Shown here: piece after piece, positions 34,666 to 43,034 of the stretch
Layout of the letters: each line of letters begins with the position of its first letter
How positions within the stretch are numbered: the first letter of the stretch is position 1
NCBI GenBank assembly: GCA_050248955.1
Contig: JBFWRK010000008.1
Span: forward strand, 62,001-126,000
Length of the DNA: 64,000 nucleotides
Reading direction: 5' to 3'
From: JBFWRK01 sp050248955
GTDB taxonomy: Bacteria; Actinomycetota; Acidimicrobiia; Acidimicrobiales; Ilumatobacteraceae
Notes under the pieces: model-generated
Seen by the model: only the letters and a program-made list of their open reading frames with translations
The model's database searches: none
What the model was told of the DNA's origin: nothing
Translations under genes and position numbers: made by a program

Positions 34666-35232
34666 TCAGAGCGCCTCGAAGAGCAACACGGCGGCGAACG
34701 CGAAGAACGCGATCGCGGCGCCGATCCGGACGCCCCGTTCCGGCAGCCGCGCCCCGAGCTGGCGTCCGACGACGATCGCCAGCGCGTCCGCGGCGACCAT
34801 CCCGACGGTCGAGCCGAGCCACGTGCCGAACAAGCCTTCCGTCGTCGCCAGCGTGATCGTGGCGAGCATGGTCTTGTCGCCGAGCTCGGCGAGGAAGAAG
34901 ACCCCGCCGACCGCGAGCACCGTGTTGCGGGCAGGGCGCGCTGCCCGTTCGTGCTCCTCTTCCGTCAGCCGATCGCCGCGCAGGGTCCACAGCCCGAAGC
35001 CGACGAACGACAGCGCGGCGACGATGCTGATCACGTCCGTCGGGATGGCCGCACCGAGCACGGCGCCGACGACGACCGACACTGCGTGGACGATCGCCGT
35101 CGCGACGGTGATGCCGATCAGCACCGGGACGGCGGGGTAGCGCGTCGCGAACGCCAGCGCCATCAGCTGGCTCTTGTCGCCGAGCTCGGCGACGAAGATC
35201 ACCCCGAAGCTCACCAGGAATGCCGTCAGCAC
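34666..35232 (-). CDS. TMEM165/GDT1 (UPF0016) family cation exporter
   Basis: 188-aa membrane protein with six helices and two copies of the family motif: VAELGDKSQL (near residue 15) and LAELGDKTML (near residue 107). These acidic E-x-G-D motifs bind Mn2+/Ca2+. Bacterial members such as MneA/MntX-like proteins export manganese. GTG 35232 is preceded by GAGGAG and by a yybP-ykoY riboswitch, which strongly supports a manganese role. Confidence 0.92.
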   Translation of the reverse strand: MLTAFLVSFGVIFVAELGDKSQLMALAFATRYPAVPVLIGITVATAIVHAVSVVVGAVLGAAIPTDVISIVAALSFVGFGLWTLRGDRLTEEEHERAARPARNTVLAVGGVFFLAELGDKTMLATITLATTEGLFGTWLGSTVGMVAADALAIVVGRQLGARLPERGVRIGAAIAFFAFAAVLLFEAL

Positions 35233-35317
35233 GTGTCGCTCTCCTCGATCTCGGATCGAGCACCGAGCCGTTGGCGCCGGGGCGGCCTTCGACTCGGTGC
35301 CTTGTCGTGTGCACCAT

Positions 35318-35413
35318 GTCGAAGGTCTCGTCCGCCCGGTCGGAACCGGGCCCGGCCGACCGGGCGTTTCGCCAGCATGTCGATCGACCGGAGGAGGGCT
35401 ACTCCCCTTCGCC
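35318..35413 (-). promoter_or_regulatory. yybP-ykoY manganese riboswitch
   Basis: On the minus strand the RNA reads CGAAGGGGAGTAGCC near its 5' end, ACATGCUGGC in the second loop region and GAGACCUUCG at the 3' end. These are the conserved blocks of the yybP-ykoY aptamer. P1 pairs CGAAGG (35411-35406) with CCUUCG (35325-35320). The RNA segment CCUUCGA can also pair perfectly with a downstream UCGAAGG (35292-35286), giving a ready alternative structure before the GTG of the exporter. Confidence 0.9.
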
Positions 35414-35469
35414 GCCGAGGCTACCGGTCGGCGGACCGACGTGGCGTGCCCGTGCAGCAGAATGCGCCC

Positions 35470-36312
35470 ATGCCGATCGACGAACGACGGGCCGTCAACC
35501 TGGCCAACTGGGAGGACCGGGTCGCCGTCCACGCCGGGCCGGAGGGCTACGACCTCGCCGCGTTCGATGAACCCGGGCACATCAGCGACGTCGTCCGTTT
35601 CGACGTGCCCCGCCTCGGCGACGTCACCGGGCTCGACGTCGTCCACCTGCAGTGCCACATCGGGACGGACACCGTGTCGCTCGCGCGGCTCGGCGCGACG
35701 AGCGTGACGGGCTACGACTTCTCGCCGTCGGCGATCGCCGAAGCGCGGCGGCTCGCCGTCCGTGCCGAGGTCGATGCGCACACGACGTTCGTCGAGGGCG
35801 AGCTGTACGACGCGATCGATGTGCTCGGCCCCGAGCGCTTCGACCTCGTGTACACGGGCGTCGGCGCCCTGTGCTGGCTGCCTGACATCGAGCACTGGGC
35901 CCGCGTCGTCGCGGGTCTCCTCCGTCCCGGTGGTCGGTTGCACCTGCGCGAGGGGCACCCGGTCGTGTGGACGCTCTCCGATCCCCGGCCAGATGGCGAG
36001 CTCGTCATCGAGTTCCCGTACTTCGAAGCGGGGGGCGCCACGAGGTTCGACGAACCGGTCACCTACGCCGGCGACGGCACGTTGCTCGCCCACCCGACGA
36101 TCTGGTCGTGGAACCACGGCATCGGCGAGATCCTGACCGCGGTGGCGGACGCGGGACTCGTACTCACCGCGTTCGAAGAGCACGACACGCTGCCCTGGAA
36201 CCCGCTCGCCGACGAGTTCGAAGCGGTGCCGCCGTTCGGTGAGTTCCGTCTCGTCGACCGGCCGTCGCGGCTGCCGTGCTCGTACACGTTGCGGGCGCGC
36301 AAGCCCGCCTGA
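35470..36312 (+). CDS. SAM-dependent methyltransferase
   Basis: 280-aa class I methyltransferase. Motif I is VVHLQCHIGTDTVSLARLG, motif II VTGYDFSPSAI and motif IV FDLVYTGVGALCWLPDIEHW, with post-motif RPGGRLHLREGHPV. The N-terminal VNLANWEDRVAVHAGPEGYD and C-terminal HDTLPWNPLADEFE match a bacterial family of small-molecule methyltransferases. ATG 35470 opens a conserved-looking N-terminus; the open frame upstream lies over the riboswitch and exporter. Substrate unknown. Confidence 0.88.
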   Translation: MPIDERRAVNLANWEDRVAVHAGPEGYDLAAFDEPGHISDVVRFDVPRLGDVTGLDVVHLQCHIGTDTVSLARLGATSVTGYDFSPSAIAEARRLAVRAEVDAHTTFVEGELYDAIDVLGPERFDLVYTGVGALCWLPDIEHWARVVAGLLRPGGRLHLREGHPVVWTLSDPRPDGELVIEFPYFEAGGATRFDEPVTYAGDGTLLAHPTIWSWNHGIGEILTAVADAGLVLTAFEEHDTLPWNPLADEFEAVPPFGEFRLVDRPSRLPCSYTLRARKPA

Positions 36313-36357
36313 GCGCCCCGGCGGGCGGCCCTCAGGACGCGGACGCGGAGGCGTACG

Positions 36358-37455
36358 GTGATCGCCGTGCTCGCCGCCGTGCTCGCCGACGACCTGACGG
36401 GTGCCCTCGAGGTCGGTGCGCTCGCAGCGGCCGGCGGACTGCCGGTCCGCGTGCACCTCGACGTGGCGGGGCCGTTCGCCGCCGGCGACGTGTCCGTGGT
36501 GGACACCGAGACGAGGATCCGGAGCGACGACGGAGCGTTCCGCTTCGCCGCCGCGCTCGACTCGTGCCTGCCCGCCGTCCCGTGGATCTACAAGAAGGTC
36601 GACTCGACGCTCCGCGGACCGATCTTCGCCGAGCTCGATGCGCTCGGCCGTGCGCTCCCGCACCTGCCGATCGTGTACGTCCCCGCCTACCCGGCGCTCG
36701 GGCGGACCGTCGTCGGCGGCGAGCTCCGTGTGCACGGCGTGCCGGTGGCGCGGACCGCCTTCGCGAACGACGTGCACCAACCGATCCGCTCGTCGTCGGT
36801 GGTCGGTCTGTTCGAGCTGTTCGAAGGCGTTGCGCCGGCGCGATCCGTCCGGAGCTGCACGCCGGCGACCATCGCGGCAGCGCTCGCGGACGCCGTACGG
36901 GACGGACGGCGAGGGCTCGTGTTCGTCTGCGACGCGGAGACCGAGCACGACCTCGACGAGATCGCCGCTGCCCTTCGGGCTGCATCCGCGCCGGCCCTCG
37001 TCGCCGGCAGCGGCGGATTCGCGTCGAGATGGCTCGCTGCCGTTCCCGGTGAACGCCGTGTGCCGCGACCGCTCCCGTCAGTGCGCTCGGCGCTGCTCGT
37101 GTGTGGCAGCCGCCATCCTGCATCGCTCGCGCAGGCGGATGCCGCAGCGGCGTTCGGCGTCCCGTGCCTGCGCCCGACCATCGACGAGCGTGCCGGCCCG
37201 GCCGCGGTTGCCGAGGATCTCGGCCGGCGAGCAGCGGACGCCATCGGGGAACATCGGCCCGATCTCGTGGTGGTCTTCGGCGGCGACACCGCGTTCGCCG
37301 TCCTGCGGGGGCTCGGGTGTGACACCCTGGAACCGCTCGGCGAGGTGCTGCCCGGCGTACCGGTCTCGCGCTTCGGCGAGCTGGTGGTCGTGACGAAGGC
37401 GGGTGGCTTCGGCGAGGTCGACGTGGTGGCGAAGGTGACCGAGAGGCTCAGCTGA
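36358..37455 (+). CDS. dtnK: Four-carbon acid sugar kinase (D-threonate/3-oxo-tetronate kinase family)
   Basis: 365-aa kinase of the DUF1537 (DtnK/OtnK/DenK) family. N-terminal LADDLTGALEVGALAAAGG and KKVDSTLRGP, and the C-terminal nucleotide-binding FGGDTAFAVLRGLG with VVTKAGGFGE, are the family marks. Members phosphorylate D-threonate, D-erythronate or 3-oxo-tetronate. The next gene is pdxA2-like, which fits the D-threonate/D-erythronate route rather than the oxo-tetronate route (which uses an aldolase). Starts at GTG 36358. The two genes overlap by one base. Confidence 0.88.
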   Translation: MIAVLAAVLADDLTGALEVGALAAAGGLPVRVHLDVAGPFAAGDVSVVDTETRIRSDDGAFRFAAALDSCLPAVPWIYKKVDSTLRGPIFAELDALGRALPHLPIVYVPAYPALGRTVVGGELRVHGVPVARTAFANDVHQPIRSSSVVGLFELFEGVAPARSVRSCTPATIAAALADAVRDGRRGLVFVCDAETEHDLDEIAAALRAASAPALVAGSGGFASRWLAAVPGERRVPRPLPSVRSALLVCGSRHPASLAQADAAAAFGVPCLRPTIDERAGPAAVAEDLGRRAADAIGEHRPDLVVVFGGDTAFAVLRGLGCDTLEPLGEVLPGVPVSRFGELVVVTKAGGFGEVDVVAKVTERLS

Positions 37456-38420
37456 TGTACGGGATCACGATGGGGGATTCGAGTGGCGTCGGTCCCGAGA
37501 TCGTGTTGAAGGCGGCGGCGAACGGCGAGCTCCGGCATCCGTTCGTGGTCTTCGGCGATGCTGCCGTGCTCGAACGCGCGAACCGCGAGCTCGGCTACGG
37601 ACTGCAGATCGTCGTGTCCGACGAGGCGAGCGTTGCCGGCGCGGTGCACGTGATCGACCATGGCATCGTCCGCGGACACGATGTTCGGCCCGGAGAGCTG
37701 AGCGAGCTCTCCGGTCGCGCCGCGCGTGCCTACGTCGTCTCGGCGACGAGAGCAGCGCTCGCCGGTGAGATCGAGGCAATCGTCACGTTGCCGATGAACA
37801 AGGAGGCCACGCAGCGCTCCGATCCGGGCTTCACCGGGCACACGGAGCTGATCGGCGAGATCTGCGGCGCTCCGGACGTCACGATCATGCTCGTCTCCGA
37901 CGACCTCATCGTCACCCATGTGTCGACCCACTGCTCGCTGCGGGAGGCGATCGAGCGTGTCACGACCGATCGCGTGGAGCGGATCATCGAGCTGACGTAC
38001 GAAGCGGTCGCCCGACTGCGGGCGAAGCCGCGGATCGCCGTCGCCGGGTTGAACCCGCACGCCGGCGAGCACGGGCTGTTCGGACGGGAGGAGATCGACG
38101 AGATCGAGCCTGCGATCCGTCGCGCACGTGAGCGCGGGCTGGAGGTGGACGGGCCGATCGCGCCCGACACCGTCTTCTACCTCGCGGTGCGGCGCGACAA
38201 GTGGGACGCGGTCGTCTGCATGTACCACGACCAGGGTCACATCCCGTCGAAGCTGCTCGACTTCGAGTCGGGTGTGAACGTCGCGCTCGGGCTGCCGATC
38301 CTGCGGACGTCGGTCGATCACGGCACGGCGTTCGACATCGCCTGGACGGGCGTCGCGTCGACCACCAGCCTCGTCAGCGCGCTCGAGCTGGCAGCGCGGA
38401 TGAGCGCCGGCCCGGGCTGA
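37455..38420 (+). CDS. pdxA2: 4-phospho-D-threonate 3-dehydrogenase, PdxA2-like
   Basis: 321-aa NAD-dependent beta-hydroxyacid dehydrogenase of the PdxA family. Visible elements are GITMGDSSGVGPEIVLKA at the N-terminus, LPMNKEATQ, GHTELIGEI and metal ligand regions THCSLREA, GLNPHAGEHGLFGREE and MYHDQGHIPSKL. With the adjacent dtnK-like kinase, the likely reaction is oxidation of 4-phospho-D-threonate and decarboxylation to dihydroxyacetone phosphate. This fits the known DtnK-PdxA2 pair. A role in pyridoxal synthesis (PdxA proper) is less likely from context. Confidence 0.9.
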   Translation: MYGITMGDSSGVGPEIVLKAAANGELRHPFVVFGDAAVLERANRELGYGLQIVVSDEASVAGAVHVIDHGIVRGHDVRPGELSELSGRAARAYVVSATRAALAGEIEAIVTLPMNKEATQRSDPGFTGHTELIGEICGAPDVTIMLVSDDLIVTHVSTHCSLREAIERVTTDRVERIIELTYEAVARLRAKPRIAVAGLNPHAGEHGLFGREEIDEIEPAIRRARERGLEVDGPIAPDTVFYLAVRRDKWDAVVCMYHDQGHIPSKLLDFESGVNVALGLPILRTSVDHGTAFDIAWTGVASTTSLVSALELAARMSAGPG

Positions 38421-38432
38421 CCGCGACCGACG

Positions 38433-39710
38433 TCAGCGCGTCTGCCAGCGCAGTGGCAGCGACTTGAGTCCGTTGATGAAGTTCGACCGGACGCGCTCGG
38501 CCGGCCCGGCCGGCTCGACACGTGCGAGCCGCGGGACGAGCTCCTCGAGGACCGTGCGGACCTCGAGTCGTGCCAGCCACTGGCCCAGGCAGAGGTGCGG
38601 CCCGCCACCACCGAACGTCACGTGACGATTCGGCCGACGGCCGATGTCGAACACGTACGGGTCGGGGAGCTCCCGCTCGTCGAAGTTCGCCGACAGGTAC
38701 CACGTGACGACACGGTCGCCAGCGGCGATCGGCACCCCGGCGAGCTCGGTGTCGACTGCGGCGGTGCGTCGGAAGTGGATCTGCGGGCACGACCACCGCA
38801 GCACCTCCTCCACGGCGGTGTCGAGGAGACCTGGGTCCCGCTGCAGGCGGCGCAGCTGCTCGGGGTGCTCGGCGAAGGCCCGGATGCCGTGGCTGAGACC
38901 GTGCCGGGTCGTCTCGTTGCCGGCGATCAGCAGCAGGAGGAAGAACGTGTTGAGCTCCGTGTCCGTCAGCGGCACGCCGTCCACGGCGGCCGTGCTGAGC
39001 GCGGTGATCACGTCGCCGGCCGGCGCCGCACGACGCGCGGCAGCGAGCCGCTGGAACCACTCGAATACCTTCAGGCTCACCGGGCTGCGGAACGGCAGCA
39101 ACCGGTACGGGTCGGTGTCGACCTGATCGACGACGGCAGCCGAGTAGTCGGGGTCGGCGTGGTACACGATGGCGTCGGCCCACTCGAACAGCAGCGGTGC
39201 CTCCTCCATCGGAACGCCGAGGATGCCGCACAGCATGCGGATCGGCAGCTCGCGGGCGACATCGTGGACGAACTCGACCTCTGGCATCGCGAGGGCGTCG
39301 TCGATGACGGAGCGGACGATCGCGCGGGCGTCGGCCTCGTAGCCGGCGACGGTCGCCTTCGCGAACGGCGGGTTGACGAGCTGACGGAGGCGGGTGTGCC
39401 GCGGGGGATCGGTCTCGAGCATCGTCCGGCGGGCGATGAGTGCGTCCGGGGCGAGCTCCTCCAGCTCGGTGCCGCCGATCTCGGACGAGTAGGTGCGCCA
39501 GTCCTTGTGCACGGCGACGAGATCGGCGTGGCGGGTCACGGACCAGAAGCCGGCCGGCACGCCATCGCCCGAGCCAGGCTCGAGCATCCACGCGACCGGT
39601 GCGTCTCGGCGCAGCTCGGCGAACGCGGCATGCGGGATGCCGGCGGCGTAGACGTCGTGCGACAGCACGTCGAGGCCGGGTGGAGCAGCCGGGCGGCGAG
39701 TCGGCGTCAC
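38433..39710 (-). CDS. Cytochrome P450, CYP125/CYP142-like
   Basis: 425-aa P450. The I-helix is LLIAGNETTRHG, the ExxR motif EEVLRWS and the heme loop FGGGGPHLCLG with the Cys ligand. SVTRHADLVAVHKDWRTYSSEIGG, TDPPRHTRLRQLVN and the end RSNFINGLKSLPLRW are typical of the sterol side-chain hydroxylase-like bacterial group. GTG 39710 overlaps the stop of the amidotransferase gene (GTGA), so they form a two-gene operon behind operator site 3. No ferredoxin gene is nearby. Possible substrates are hydrophobic side chains or the amide formed by the GS-like enzyme. Confidence 0.9.
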   Translation of the reverse strand: MTPTRRPAAPPGLDVLSHDVYAAGIPHAAFAELRRDAPVAWMLEPGSGDGVPAGFWSVTRHADLVAVHKDWRTYSSEIGGTELEELAPDALIARRTMLETDPPRHTRLRQLVNPPFAKATVAGYEADARAIVRSVIDDALAMPEVEFVHDVARELPIRMLCGILGVPMEEAPLLFEWADAIVYHADPDYSAAVVDQVDTDPYRLLPFRSPVSLKVFEWFQRLAAARRAAPAGDVITALSTAAVDGVPLTDTELNTFFLLLLIAGNETTRHGLSHGIRAFAEHPEQLRRLQRDPGLLDTAVEEVLRWSCPQIHFRRTAAVDTELAGVPIAAGDRVVTWYLSANFDERELPDPYVFDIGRRPNRHVTFGGGGPHLCLGQWLARLEVRTVLEELVPRLARVEPAGPAERVRSNFINGLKSLPLRWQTR

Positions 39711-40405
39711 GAACCAGTGACCTCGTCGAGGAACCAGTCGATCAGTCGCACGGTGTTCGCCGCCGCGGCCTCGGCCTTCTCGGCGATGCCGTCGAGCAGG
39801 ACGCCCTGATCGATGCCTTTCGCCTCGAAGTACCCGCTGCCGGCGCCGAGCGCCCAGCGTGTCACGGAGTCCGCGTCGACCTCGGGGTGGAACTGCAGGC
39901 CGACGCTGCGGCCGGCGCGGAACGCGTGCGAGCAGAGCTGCGTCCTGGCGAGCTCGACCGCGCCGGGCGGCACGGTGAACCGATCGAGGTGCCAGACCAT
40001 CCACGGCCCGGTCGCGATCGGCCCGACCGGCGCGCTCGTGAGCTCGAGCTCGAACCACCCGATCTCGGGTGCCGGCGACCGCTCGACCGTCGACCCGAGC
40101 GCGGCCGCCAGCGCCTGCCCACCGAAGCAGATGCCGAGGACGGGGACCCCCTCGTCGTGGGCGGTCCTCAGCAGGTCGAGCTCGGGATCGATCCAGTCGC
40201 CCACGGCGCTGCGATCGAAGACCGCCTCGGTGCACCCCAGCGAGACGACGGCGTCGTAGCCGTCCAGCGCGGGGAGCAGGTCCGGGCCGCGGTCCCGGCC
40301 ACGGGCGATCTGCGCGACCTCGAGCCGCACGCCGCGCTCCTCGAGTCGGGCACCGACCAGTCCCGGTCCGCCGTCGTCCTCGTGTGCGACCACCAGTGCC
40401 CTCAC
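39707..40405 (-). CDS. Class I glutamine amidotransferase-like protein
   Basis: 232-aa GATase1 domain. The nucleophile Cys is in LGICFGGQALA, and the His-Pro-Glu of the triad in GLQFHPEVDADS. There is no synthase domain, so it is a stand-alone hydrolase/transferase, as in TdnT-like proteins of aniline pathways or GuaA-like domains. GTG 40405 starts RALVVAHEDDGGPG. It is co-transcribed with the P450 and divergent from a C26 gamma-glutamyl hydrolase, sharing operator site 3. Probable role: gamma-glutamyl group handling in the amine pathway. Confidence 0.87.
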   Translation of the reverse strand: MRALVVAHEDDGGPGLVGARLEERGVRLEVAQIARGRDRGPDLLPALDGYDAVVSLGCTEAVFDRSAVGDWIDPELDLLRTAHDEGVPVLGICFGGQALAAALGSTVERSPAPEIGWFELELTSAPVGPIATGPWMVWHLDRFTVPPGAVELARTQLCSHAFRAGRSVGLQFHPEVDADSVTRWALGAGSGYFEAKGIDQGVLLDGIAEKAEAAAANTVRLIDWFLDEVTGS

Positions 40406-40424
40406 CCCGTGGAGGATATGCGAA

Positions 40425-40444
40425 GTCGTTTGGTGCCAAACTAC
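40425..40444. promoter_or_regulatory. Predicted MarR operator, site 3
   Basis: Palindrome GTCGTTTGGTGCCAAACTAC in the 43-bp divergent gap between the amidotransferase gene and the C26 hydrolase gene. It ends 4 bp before the hydrolase ATG, so bound regulator would block both directions. Confidence 0.87.
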
Positions 40445-40448
40445 TGGC

Positions 40449-41216
40449 ATGTCGAAGCCCCGGATCGCGATGACGACGTGGCGGCGTACGATGCCGACGT
40501 TCCTCTCCGAGCGCACGGACCTGTACACGCTCGGTGCCGAGTACCCGTGGGCGATCACCGCGTCCGGCGGGTTGCCGGTGCTGCTCCCGCACCACCATGC
40601 CGAGGATGCCCACAGGGTGCTCGAAGGGTTCGACGGTCTCGTGCTCGTCGGTGGCGACGACATCGATCCGGCGCAGTACGGGCAGGCCGACCACGGCTGC
40701 AACAAGAACGTCTCGGTGACCGCGGACGAGAGCGACCTCGCGCTGGCCCGGGCGGCGATGGAGCTCGGCATGCCGCTGTTCGCGATCTGTCGCGGTTGCC
40801 AGGTCCTGAACGTCGCGATGGGTGGCACGCTGCACCAGGACATGACGCAGCCGGGCACGGTGCACGAGCCGATCAGCTCCGTGCCGGACGACGTGATGGC
40901 GGCCCGTCACACGATCGAGATCGAGCCGGGCAGCCGGCTCGCCAAGGCGTACGGAGCCACGTCGCACACCGTCAACACGATCCACCACCAGGCGATCGAT
41001 CGGGTCGCCGCGGGGTTCCGGGCCGTGGCCTGGGCGCCGGACGGGGTGATCGAGGCGATCGAGCCACTCGACGACTCGGCCCGCGTGCTCGCCGTGCAGT
41101 GGCACCCGGAGAAGATCGTCCACGAGGGCGACCACGTGCTCTTCGAGCACTTCGTGCACGACCTCGTTGGCGCCCCCGAGCGCCAGCGTGTCCACCTGAG
41201 ATCAACGACCCGTTGA
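40449..41216 (+). CDS. Gamma-glutamyl-gamma-aminobutyrate hydrolase-like (peptidase C26)
   Basis: 255-aa class I GATase-fold hydrolase. FDGLVLVGGDDIDPAQYG and nucleophile Cys in LFAICRGCQVLNVAMGG are the PuuD signature. The C-terminal His-Pro-Glu is in LAVQWHPEKIV. PuuD releases glutamate from gamma-glutamyl-GABA. Here it pairs with the GS-like enzyme via the shared operator, suggesting removal of the glutamyl tag after oxidation of the amine. ATG 40449 has almost no leader, so its translation may be leaderless or regulated directly by the operator. The 3' end lies in a terminator hairpin. Confidence 0.92.
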   Translation: MSKPRIAMTTWRRTMPTFLSERTDLYTLGAEYPWAITASGGLPVLLPHHHAEDAHRVLEGFDGLVLVGGDDIDPAQYGQADHGCNKNVSVTADESDLALARAAMELGMPLFAICRGCQVLNVAMGGTLHQDMTQPGTVHEPISSVPDDVMAARHTIEIEPGSRLAKAYGATSHTVNTIHHQAIDRVAAGFRAVAWAPDGVIEAIEPLDDSARVLAVQWHPEKIVHEGDHVLFEHFVHDLVGAPERQRVHLRSTTR

Positions 41217-41230
41217 TCTCAGGTGAACAC
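41188..41230. terminator. Strong bidirectional terminator hairpin
   Basis: CACCTGAGATCAACG (41193-41207) pairs perfectly with 41211-41225 around a 3-nt loop; GTGT/ACAC extends the stem after one mismatch. It overlaps the stop of the C26 hydrolase and separates it from the convergent Liv operon. Confidence 0.87.
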
Positions 41231-41239
41231 GGCTCCTCC

Positions 41240-43033
41240 TCAGGGTGCGGGCTGAGCCGGATCGGCTGTCGAGCCGAGGTAGGCAGCGGCGACGTCCGGG
41301 TTGCGGCGGATCTCGTCCGGCGTGCCCTCGGCGAGCACCTGACCCTCGGCGAGGACGATCACGTGATCGCAGATCCGTGAGATGAACCCGAGATCGTGGT
41401 CGATGACGAGCACGCCTGCGCCGAGCTTCGCCGCGGTCGAGCGGACGTGGGCGACCATCGCGAGGCTCTCGGCATCGCTCATCCCGGACGTCGGCTCGTC
41501 GAGCAGCAGGAACTCGGGCGCGAGCGCGGCGGCGCGGGCGAGCTCGAGCCGCCGTTGGTTGCCGTAGTCGAGTGTGCCGGCGGGCCGGTCCGCGTCGCCG
41601 GTCAGCCCGGCATCGGCGAGGAGCGCGTCGACACCGATGGTCGCCCGCTCCGGACGGAACCGCTCGGCGACGAGTGCCGCGACCGCGACGTTCTCGCGCA
41701 CCGACAGGTCCTTGAACAGCCGCAGGTTCTGGAACGTGCGGGCGAGACCCGAGCGGGCGACGGCGTGGACGGGCAACGGCCCGAGATCGCGCTCCCCGAG
41801 GTGCACGTCGCCGGCCGTCTCCTCGACGAGCCCGGTGAGCACGTTGAACAACGTGGTCTTGCCCGCCCCGTTCGGCCCGATCAGACCGACGACGTGGCCG
41901 GGCTCGACCCGCAGGTGGGCACCGGAGAGCGCGGTGAAGCCGCCGAAGCGCACGACGATGTCCGCGGCCACGAGCGGACGGGTTCCCGTCACCGGCTCGA
42001 CGCCCGAGCCGGTGGCGGAGCGTCGCCAGCTCCGCCGCAGCCAGCCGGCGACATCGTGATCGCCGAGCAGCCCGCCGGGGCGGAGCAGCATGATCGCCAG
42101 CAGCGCACCACCGAGGAAGAGGTCGGGGAAGCGCTCGATGTCGAGTCGCTGCGGGTCGCCGAGCTGGCGGAAAAGCTCGTTGCCGGCAGTGACGATGATG
42201 GTGCCGACCACCGCGCCGGTGACCGTCCGCATGCCGCCGACGACGAGCATGGCGAGGATCAGGATGCCGACCTCGAAGGTGAACTGGCGGGGGTTGACGT
42301 TGCCGATCCGCTGCGCCGTCAACGCGCCGCCGAGTGCGACGAGCACGATGCTGACGAGCCACGCCGCGTAGCGAGACGTCGAGAGCCGCACGCCGAGCGC
42401 CGGGGCCGCGAGCTCGTCCTCTCGCGTCGCGATCGCGAACCGTCCGATCCTCGTCTCCTGGAACCAGTGCGCCAGGAGCAGCCCCCCGAACACGGACAGG
42501 TAGAGCCACCATCGCGAGCCGAGCTGGGGGATGTCCTTCAGCCCGTTCGCGCCCTTCGTCAGGTCGGCCCAGTTCTTCACGACCTGGTCGGTGACGAACA
42601 GGATGGCGAGCGTGATCATCGTCGCCGCGAGGCCGCTGGCGCGGGCGATCGCGATGCCGATGACGGCGCCGATCGCGACCGTCACGACGACCGCCAGGAC
42701 CGTCGCGACGAACGGCGACAGCTCGACGTCGGCGATGCCCCACGGCGCATCCTTGAGCTGTGCCGCCTTGCCGGAGGCCGGGATCGCGAGCAACGCCGTC
42801 GCGTACGCCGCGATCTCGACGAAGCCGATGTGGCCGAAGCTCAAGACACCCGTATTGCCGACGAACACCTGCAGCCCGAGCACCAGGATCAGGTTGACGA
42901 GCATGTCGTCGACGAGCAGCTCGCGGCTCGAGCCGCCCGTCGAGGTGTAGATCGCGCCGAGCGCTGCGATCGCGACGAACAGCAGGGCCGACGCGGCGGT
43001 CGAGCGCCCGAGTCGGATCAGGACCGGTTCCAT
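41240..43033 (-). CDS. Branched-chain amino acid-type ABC transporter, fused permease and ATPase (LivM-LivG)
   Basis: 597-aa fusion. Residues ~15-330 are a LivM permease with about eight to ten helices and QVFVGNTGVLSFGHIGFVEIAAY. Residues ~345-590 are a LivG ATPase: Walker A GPNGAGKTTL, signature LDYGNQRRLELARAAAL, Walker B FLLLDEPTSGM and switch VIDHDLGFI. One continuous frame without signs of a frameshift. Separate LivM and LivG are more common, but fusions occur in Actinobacteria. Last gene of the livK-livF-livH-livMG operon under operator site 4. Confidence 0.93.
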   Translation of the reverse strand: MEPVLIRLGRSTAASALLFVAIAALGAIYTSTGGSSRELLVDDMLVNLILVLGLQVFVGNTGVLSFGHIGFVEIAAYATALLAIPASGKAAQLKDAPWGIADVELSPFVATVLAVVVTVAIGAVIGIAIARASGLAATMITLAILFVTDQVVKNWADLTKGANGLKDIPQLGSRWWLYLSVFGGLLLAHWFQETRIGRFAIATREDELAAPALGVRLSTSRYAAWLVSIVLVALGGALTAQRIGNVNPRQFTFEVGILILAMLVVGGMRTVTGAVVGTIIVTAGNELFRQLGDPQRLDIERFPDLFLGGALLAIMLLRPGGLLGDHDVAGWLRRSWRRSATGSGVEPVTGTRPLVAADIVVRFGGFTALSGAHLRVEPGHVVGLIGPNGAGKTTLFNVLTGLVEETAGDVHLGERDLGPLPVHAVARSGLARTFQNLRLFKDLSVRENVAVAALVAERFRPERATIGVDALLADAGLTGDADRPAGTLDYGNQRRLELARAAALAPEFLLLDEPTSGMSDAESLAMVAHVRSTAAKLGAGVLVIDHDLGFISRICDHVIVLAEGQVLAEGTPDEIRRNPDVAAAYLGSTADPAQPAP

Positions 43034-43034
43034 C

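Noticed and set aside
41240..43033. LivM-LivG fusion as a frameshift or assembly artefact
   Set aside because: The frame is continuous with a normal linker between domains and both parts keep all motifs.
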